A DNA stretch of 64,000 bases, from positions 62,001 to 126,000 of the forward strand of contig NZ_PEND01000006.1 of NCBI RefSeq assembly GCF_002844195.1, in the 5' to 3' direction. Shown one piece after another: positions 59,720 to 64,000 of this stretch; the stretch's first letter is position 1; each line of letters begins with the position of its first letter. The notes beneath the pieces are model-generated. The model saw nothing but the letters and a program-made list of their open reading frames with translations. It was not told the DNA's origin and searched no databases. A program made the position numbers and the translations under genes. Origin of the DNA: Halegenticoccus soli (GTDB lineage Archaea > Halobacteriota > Halobacteria > Halobacteriales > Haloferacaceae).

Positions 59720-60913
59720 GATCTCGCCCTCGATCGCCCGCCGGGTGACCGAGGTCACGTTCGCCAGCTCCCGGTCGACGATCGCGCGCACGTCGTCCTC
59801 GACGTCGGCGACGGAGACGCCCTCCTGGGTGACGAGCTGGGCGTCGGCGACGTGCGGCCGGTCGATGGGGCGGCCGATCTGGCTCAGGAGGCGGACCTGG
59901 AGGTCGCGGATGCCGTCGACCTCGGAGACGACCGACTCCGCGATCTCGGTCGAGAGGAGGTTGTAGATCTTCCCGATGTGGTTGACGGGGTTCTTGCCGC
60001 TCGTCGCCTCCATGCTCATCGGGCGATTCGGCGTGATGAGCCCGTTCGCGCGGTTGCCGCGGCCGACGGAGCCGTCGTCGCCCTGCTCCGCGCTCGTGCC
60101 GGTCGTCGTGAGGTAGATCGACCCCTCCTCGTAGTTGTCTGCGGTGTTGACCTCGACGCCGATCTCGCGGTCCGTGTACTCGCGGGCGAGATCCGTCACG
60201 AACTCCCTGACCCGCGCGACGGCGGCGTCGTACTCGTCGAGGTCGTCGACGTACCTGTCGATCATCGCGGCGGCGACCGTGATGTCGATGCGGTCGCCCT
60301 CGCGCTTGCCCATGATCTTCACGTCCGGCCCGAGTTCGGGGTGGTCGGCGGCGAACGTCGTGTTGAGCTCGCGCTCGGCGTTGAGGACGATCCGCTCCGT
60401 CTCTGTCAGCGGCGCGTGGCCGACGCCGAAGCTCGTGTCGTTGGCCATCGGAACGGTCACGTCGTTCTCGCCGAAGACGTCCTGGAGGTCGCCGCTTCCC
60501 TCGCCGAGCTTCACGTCGACCACCACCTCGGTGCCGAACTCCAGCTCCGGGATGTGCGCGTTCAGGTACTCGCGGGCGGCGGCGAGCGCGACCGAGTCGA
60601 CCGGGATCCGCTGGCCCTCGTACTCCTTCGTCGCGCGGCCGACGATGAGCACGTAGATCGGCTCGATGACCTCACCGCCGCCGAACGCCGGGGCCGCCGA
60701 GCCGGCGACCAGCTGCGTCTCGTCGGTGTTGTAGTGGAGAACCTTTCCGACGCGGTCGAGGTAGGTCTGCGAGAGCGCCCGCGAGACGCTCTCGGCGATG
60801 CCGTCGCAGATGGAGTCGGGGTGGCCGATCCCCTTCCGCTCGACGATCTCGACCGCCTGGTCCTCGACCGCGCGCCGGTCGAGTTCCGCGACCTGGATGT
60901 TCCGAGTGGTCAT
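59708..60913 (-). CDS. mat: Archaeal methionine adenosyltransferase
   Basis: Makes S-adenosylmethionine from methionine and ATP; the archaeal form, not homologous over its length with bacterial MetK. It has 401 residues. [20 protein letters not shown] (about 22-41) and [12 protein letters not shown] (about 60-71) match archaeal [20 protein letters not shown] (about 293-309) is another conserved block. The start follows TTATA at 60941-60946 by about 30 bases, so it is leaderless. Downstream lie tandem copies of its own 3' end. Confidence 0.96.
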   Translation of the reverse strand: MTTRNIQVAELDRRAVEDQAVEIVERKGIGHPDSICDGIAESVSRALSQTYLDRVGKVLHYNTDETQLVAGSAAPAFGGGEVIEPIYVLIVGRATKEYEGQRIPVDSVALAAAREYLNAHIPELEFGTEVVVDVKLGEGSGDLQDVFGENDVTVPMANDTSFGVGHAPLTETERIVLNAERELNTTFAADHPELGPDVKIMGKREGDRIDITVAAAMIDRYVDDLDEYDAAVARVREFVTDLAREYTDREIGVEVNTADNYEEGSIYLTTTGTSAEQGDDGSVGRGNRANGLITPNRPMSMEATSGKNPVNHIGKIYNLLSTEIAESVVSEVDGIRDLQVRLLSQIGRPIDRPHVADAQLVTQEGVSVADVEDDVRAIVDRELANVTSVTRRAIEGEISTF

Positions 60914-60940
60914 TGTCGAGGTTTCGGCACGGCAGATGCT

Positions 60941-60946
60941 ATAACT
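60941..60946 (-). promoter_or_regulatory. TATA box candidate of mat
   Basis: GTTATA on the minus strand, centred about 30 bases before the mat ATG (60913). Confidence 0.5.
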
Positions 60947-60972
60947 TGCGGAAACCTCCAGCGCGCGTCGAA

Positions 60973-61530
60973 TTACTCGGGGGCATTCTCAGCCGACAAG
61001 AGCCCCAGGTACGAGGTCCGGATCCCCCCGTCGGGATCGAGGCCGAGATCCCGGAGGACGCCGACCGCGCCCTCCCTGACCGCCTCGATCTCCCCCTCCG
61101 TCGCCTCGCGCTCCACCTCGACGAACTCGCCGAGGCCCGCGACGCGGTCGAGGGTCACGGCGTAGCCGTCCAGCGCGTACCGCTCGCGCTCCTTCTCGAC
61201 GACCGCCGCCGGTTCGAAGCCGAGGCCCCCGAGGACGCCCGCCATCGCCTCGTCGTCCGCGACTTCGGTCTCGAACTCCTCGCGCGTCTTCGATTCGGCC
61301 TCCACGAGCGGTCCCTTGTACGTCACCTTCGCCGTCGTCTCCCCCGCTCCGTCGAGCTCCTCCTCCCGTCGGATCCGGAGCGCCTCGTCCGTCTCGGCGA
61401 AGTTCCGGTGGGGCGCGTCGTAGTACGTGTCCCGCTGGACGACCGCGCCGACTCGCTCCGCGCCCCGCTCGACCAGGCGGCGGCGAACCGCGTCGCGATC
61501 GGCGCGAACCTTGAGTTCGACTTCGTACAT
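60973..61530 (-). CDS. CYTH-domain protein (CyaB/thiamine-triphosphatase type)
   Basis: A 185-residue triphosphate tunnel enzyme. The hallmark ExExK is present as Glu3, Glu5 and Lys7 (MYEVELKV). Later sites are RIRREEELDG (about 51-60), KVTYKGPLVE and YALDGYAVTLDRVAGLGEFV (about 122-141). It binds a triphosphate and Mg2+; the family includes class IV adenylate cyclases and inorganic or thiamine triphosphatases, and the substrate here is open. ATG 61530 was chosen because ExExK must be at the very start. Confidence 0.9.
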   Translation of the reverse strand: MYEVELKVRADRDAVRRRLVERGAERVGAVVQRDTYYDAPHRNFAETDEALRIRREEELDGAGETTAKVTYKGPLVEAESKTREEFETEVADDEAMAGVLGGLGFEPAAVVEKERERYALDGYAVTLDRVAGLGEFVEVEREATEGEIEAVREGAVGVLRDLGLDPDGGIRTSYLGLLSAENAPE

Positions 61531-61715
61531 GGGCGGCGAATCGGGCGACGCGGGCAAAAGCCGTCCGCTTCCCGCGGCTGCCCGTGTGGAAACGCCCGCC
61601 GCGAGGCACTTAAACTCCCTACGTGAGATGGAACAACGCTCTTTCTCGACTTCGACCGAGTGTGTACTATGGTAGCGCACAGAACCGAACCGGACCGCCG
61701 TTCGGTCCGCCGACC

Positions 61716-62939
61716 ATGACGGATCGCGCGAAACCCCGGGGCGGTCCGCTCGACGGGCTCCGAGTCGTCGACTTCTCCGGCATGATAAGCGGGGGGTTCG
61801 CCACCTGCCAGCTGGCCGACTTCGGCGCGGACGTGGTGATGGTCGAACACCCCGAGTACCCGGATCCGCTCCGGGAGTGGCCGCCATTCGAAGAGGGCAC
61901 GTCGCTGTGGTGGAAGTCGATCGGCCGCAACAAGCGGTGCGTCACGCTCGACCTCAAGTCCGAGGCGGGGTCGGCGCTGGCGCTCGAACTCGTCTCGGAC
62001 GCCGACGTGGTGTTCGAGAACTTCCGGCCGGGGACGATGGAGCGGTGGGGGCTCGGACCGAACGCCCTGTTCGAGGCGAACCCCGAGGCGATCGTCGTCC
62101 GCCTCTCGGGGTACGGGCAGACCGGCCCGCGCTCCTCGAAGCCCGGGTTCGGCACCGTCGCGGAGGGGATCTCCGGCTGGGCGAGCGTCAACGGCTTCCC
62201 CGACCGCGAGCCCCTCCTGCCGCCGATCAGCCTCGCGGACCTCACCGCGGCGCAGTTCGCCGTGCAGGCGACGATGTTCGCCGTCTACGAGCGCGACCTC
62301 GGCCGCGGCGGCAGCGGCGAGGGACAGGTCGTGGACGTGAGCCTCTACGAGCCGCTGTTCCGGCTGTTCGTCGGCGACGTGGAGGGGTACGACAAGCAGG
62401 GCATCGTCCGCGAGCGGACCGGCAACCGCCACCCGAACGCCGTCCCGCGGAACGTCTACGAGACCGCGGACGGTCACCTGACCCTCTCTGCGTCCTCCCA
62501 GCGCATCTTCGAGAACGTGATGCGCGCCATCGGCCGGCCCGACCTCGTCGACGACCCGCGGTTTTCGACCAACGAGCGGCGCGTCGAGAACGCGGACGAA
62601 CTCGACGCGATCATCGAGGCGTGGACGCGCGAACGGCCGACCGACGAGGCCATCGAAGTCATGGAGGAGAGCGACGCGATCGTCGGGCCGGTGTACGACA
62701 TGGGCGACATCTTCGAGGACGAGCAGTACCGCGCCCGCGGTGACATCGTCGAGGTCGAGGACGACGAGGTCGGTCGCCTCAGGACGGCCGCGCCGATCCC
62801 GAAGTTCTCGCGCACGCCCGGCGCGGTGACCCACGCCGGACCGAGGCACGGACAGCACGACGAGGAAGTGTTCCGCGGCGAACTCGGTCTCGACGCCGAC
62901 GAGTTCGAGCGCCTGCGGGCGGAGGGCGTCGTCCGATGA
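61716..62939 (+). CDS. CaiB/BaiF-family CoA-transferase, PGFG subgroup
   Basis: A 407-residue class III CoA-transferase family protein. The N-terminal FSGMISGGFATCQLADFGAD (about 17-36) and FRPGTMERWGLG (about 104-115) are typical. Where other members have the catalytic Asp (PGYD), it has KPGFGTVAEGISG (about 148-160), seen in a subgroup of the family, so the nucleophile may differ or the reaction may not be a ping-pong transfer. Its stop overlaps the start of the LeuA-family gene (ATGA), so the two should act in one pathway. Confidence 0.88.
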   Translation: MTDRAKPRGGPLDGLRVVDFSGMISGGFATCQLADFGADVVMVEHPEYPDPLREWPPFEEGTSLWWKSIGRNKRCVTLDLKSEAGSALALELVSDADVVFENFRPGTMERWGLGPNALFEANPEAIVVRLSGYGQTGPRSSKPGFGTVAEGISGWASVNGFPDREPLLPPISLADLTAAQFAVQATMFAVYERDLGRGGSGEGQVVDVSLYEPLFRLFVGDVEGYDKQGIVRERTGNRHPNAVPRNVYETADGHLTLSASSQRIFENVMRAIGRPDLVDDPRFSTNERRVENADELDAIIEAWTRERPTDEAIEVMEESDAIVGPVYDMGDIFEDEQYRARGDIVEVEDDEVGRLRTAAPIPKFSRTPGAVTHAGPRHGQHDEEVFRGELGLDADEFERLRAEGVVR

Positions 62940-64000
62940 AGCTGTGCGACGTGACGCTCCGCGAGGGCGACCAGATGCCCGGCCGGTCGTACTCGGTCGA
63001 ACAGAAGGTCGAGGCGGGCCTCGCGCTCGACCGCCTCGGCGTCGACTTCGTCGAGGCCGGCTTCCCGGCGACGGGCGAGAAGGACCGGCGCGCCGTCGCC
63101 GAGCTGGCCGAGGCCGCCGAGGCGGACGTCGCCGCGATCGCCCGGGCGGTGCCGGCCGACGTGGAGGCGGCGCTCGACGCGGGAGTGGACGTGATCTCCG
63201 TGTTCGGACCGGTGTCGTCGCTGCAACTGGAGCACGCCCTCGGGAAGTCGCGCGGGGAGATGCTCGACGCGATGCGCGACGCGGTCGACCTCGCGCTCTC
63301 GGGCGGCGCGCGGGTCCACCTCAGCCTCGTCGACGCGTTCCGAACCGAGCGCCGGCACGTCGTCGACGCCTGCGAGCGGTTCTCCGACGCCGAGTACGTC
63401 GTCCTCGCCGACACCGTGGGCGCGCGGACGCCTCGAACCGCCTCGGGCTTTCTCGACTCGCTCGGCGAGTCGGTCGACCTCGGGCGGATCGGCGTCCACT
63501 TCCACCAGGATCTCGGCGTGGCCACGGCGAACGCGCTCGCGGCGTACGAGGCGGGGGTCGGCAAGGCGGACGTCAGCGTCGCCTCGCTCGGGGAGCGGGC
63601 CGGCAACGCCGCCCTGGAGGAACTCGTCGTCGCGGGAACGGTCGAGTACGGCGAGTCGTTCGGCGTCGATCCGGAGCGCCTCGTCCCGGTCTGCCGGCGG
63701 GTGCTCGAAATCCTGGGGGAGGACGTCGACGCCCGGAAGCCGATCCTGGGCCGGGAGGTCGCAGAACACGAGTCGGGCATCCACACCGCCGCGATGCTGC
63801 GGGAGCCGAGCGTCTTCGAGCCGTTCGACCCCGCCGACTTCGGCGGCGAGCGGCGGCTCGTCTTCGGGGCGGGGACGGGCCGCGGCGGCGCGCGCGGGCT
63901 GCTCGAACGCGCCGGCGTCGAGCCGACCGACCGGCGCGTCGGGTCGCTGCTGTCGGCGCTCGCGGACGAGGGGCCGATGGGGACGGACGAGGCGGTCGCG
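62936..64000 (+). CDS. LeuA/homocitrate-synthase-family condensing enzyme, 3' end outside window
   Basis: First 355 residues of an alpha-isopropylmalate/homocitrate synthase-type enzyme (acyl-CoA plus 2-oxo acid condensation) or a lyase of the same fold. CDVTLREGDQMPG (about 4-16) holds the metal Asp and catalytic Arg; HFHQDLGVATANA (about 189-201) supplies the HxH metal ligands; SLGERAGNAALEEL and HESGIHTAAMLREP (about 277-290) follow. It overlaps the CaiB gene by four bases. Specificity (isopropylmalate, citramalate, homocitrate) is not decided by what is visible, as the regulatory C-terminus is cut off. Confidence 0.88.
   Translation, partial: MKLCDVTLREGDQMPGRSYSVEQKVEAGLALDRLGVDFVEAGFPATGEKDRRAVAELAEAAEADVAAIARAVPADVEAALDAGVDVISVFGPVSSLQLEHALGKSRGEMLDAMRDAVDLALSGGARVHLSLVDAFRTERRHVVDACERFSDAEYVVLADTVGARTPRTASGFLDSLGESVDLGRIGVHFHQDLGVATANALAAYEAGVGKADVSVASLGERAGNAALEELVVAGTVEYGESFGVDPERLVPVCRRVLEILGEDVDARKPILGREVAEHESGIHTAAMLREPSVFEPFDPADFGGERRLVFGAGTGRGGARGLLERAGVEPTDRRVGSLLSALADEGPMGTDEAVA

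Overview
The window is chromosomal DNA of a haloarchaeon (class Halobacteria). The evidence is very high GC with acidic (Asp/Glu-rich) proteins, archaeal information-processing genes (TFB, aIF2-beta, Nop5/fibrillarin, archaeal methionine adenosyltransferase, archaeal CoaD), haloarchaeal small families (HalOD1, amphi-Trp, DUF5804, DUF555, UPF0058, DUF6517), BAT-type HTH regulators, and TATA-like elements about 27-30 bases before many start codons, which implies mostly leaderless mRNAs. No rRNA, insertion sequence, integrase or CRISPR array was seen. One tRNA gene, tRNA-Leu(UAG), is present.

Layout. 1-9.6 kb: a 4-alpha-glucanotransferase cut by the window edge, a flippase-like membrane protein, an M20 amidase, an OGG-type DNA glycosylase, aIF2-beta, a full-length TFB and a CorA channel. 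10.3-15.3 kb: acyl-CoA metabolism, namely crotonase + 3-hydroxyacyl-CoA dehydrogenase, then an SCP2-type thiolase overlapping an HMG-CoA-synthase-like protein fused to a DUF35 zinc ribbon. 15.3-18.6 kb: cold-shock protein, small zinc proteins, MaoC hydratase and YihY membrane protein. 18.7-25.6 kb: a PaaG-like isomerase, an amidohydrolase, a CaiB CoA-transferase and a divergent TAXI-TRAP transporter operon (binding protein, DUF1850, fused permease). 26.4-29.9 kb: a BAT-type regulator divergent from the aerobic phenylacetyl-CoA epoxidase operon paaABCD, in which PaaD is split in two.

30-35 kb: three glycosyltransferase-like genes and an SDR dehydrogenase. 35.4-42.7 kb: a lone trpB, the nop5-flpA box C/D methylation pair, two tandem TenA genes, gshA, a winged-helix regulator, coaD and a one-repeat TFB-like protein. 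42.8-47 kb: tRNA-Leu, a FilR1-type regulator, a cupin/SnoaL pair and a BAAT-type lipoprotein. 47.3-50.8 kb: the c-di-AMP cyclase dacZ with an MscS-type channel, then two acyl/acetyltransferases. 51-56.8 kb: purD, a YyaL-type thioredoxin-domain protein, a membrane protein, a thioredoxin and a cysteine synthase-like enzyme. 57-64 kb: DUF5804, a second BAT-type regulator, thiI, mat, a CYTH protein, and a CaiB transferase overlapping a LeuA-family acyl-CoA condensing enzyme cut by the window end.

Phenylacetate degradation can be followed in part: the PaaABCD epoxidase, a PaaG-like oxepin-forming isomerase, and candidate later steps (crotonase, dehydrogenase, thiolase, MaoC). No PaaK ligase or PaaE-type reductase lies in the operon. 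The most unusual observations are (i) short tandem copies of gene 3' ends, stop codon included, spilling into the adjacent intergenic DNA at several loci, and (ii) an HMG-CoA-synthase-fold protein that lacks the catalytic Cys and His but keeps a fused DUF35 domain and an intact thiolase partner.
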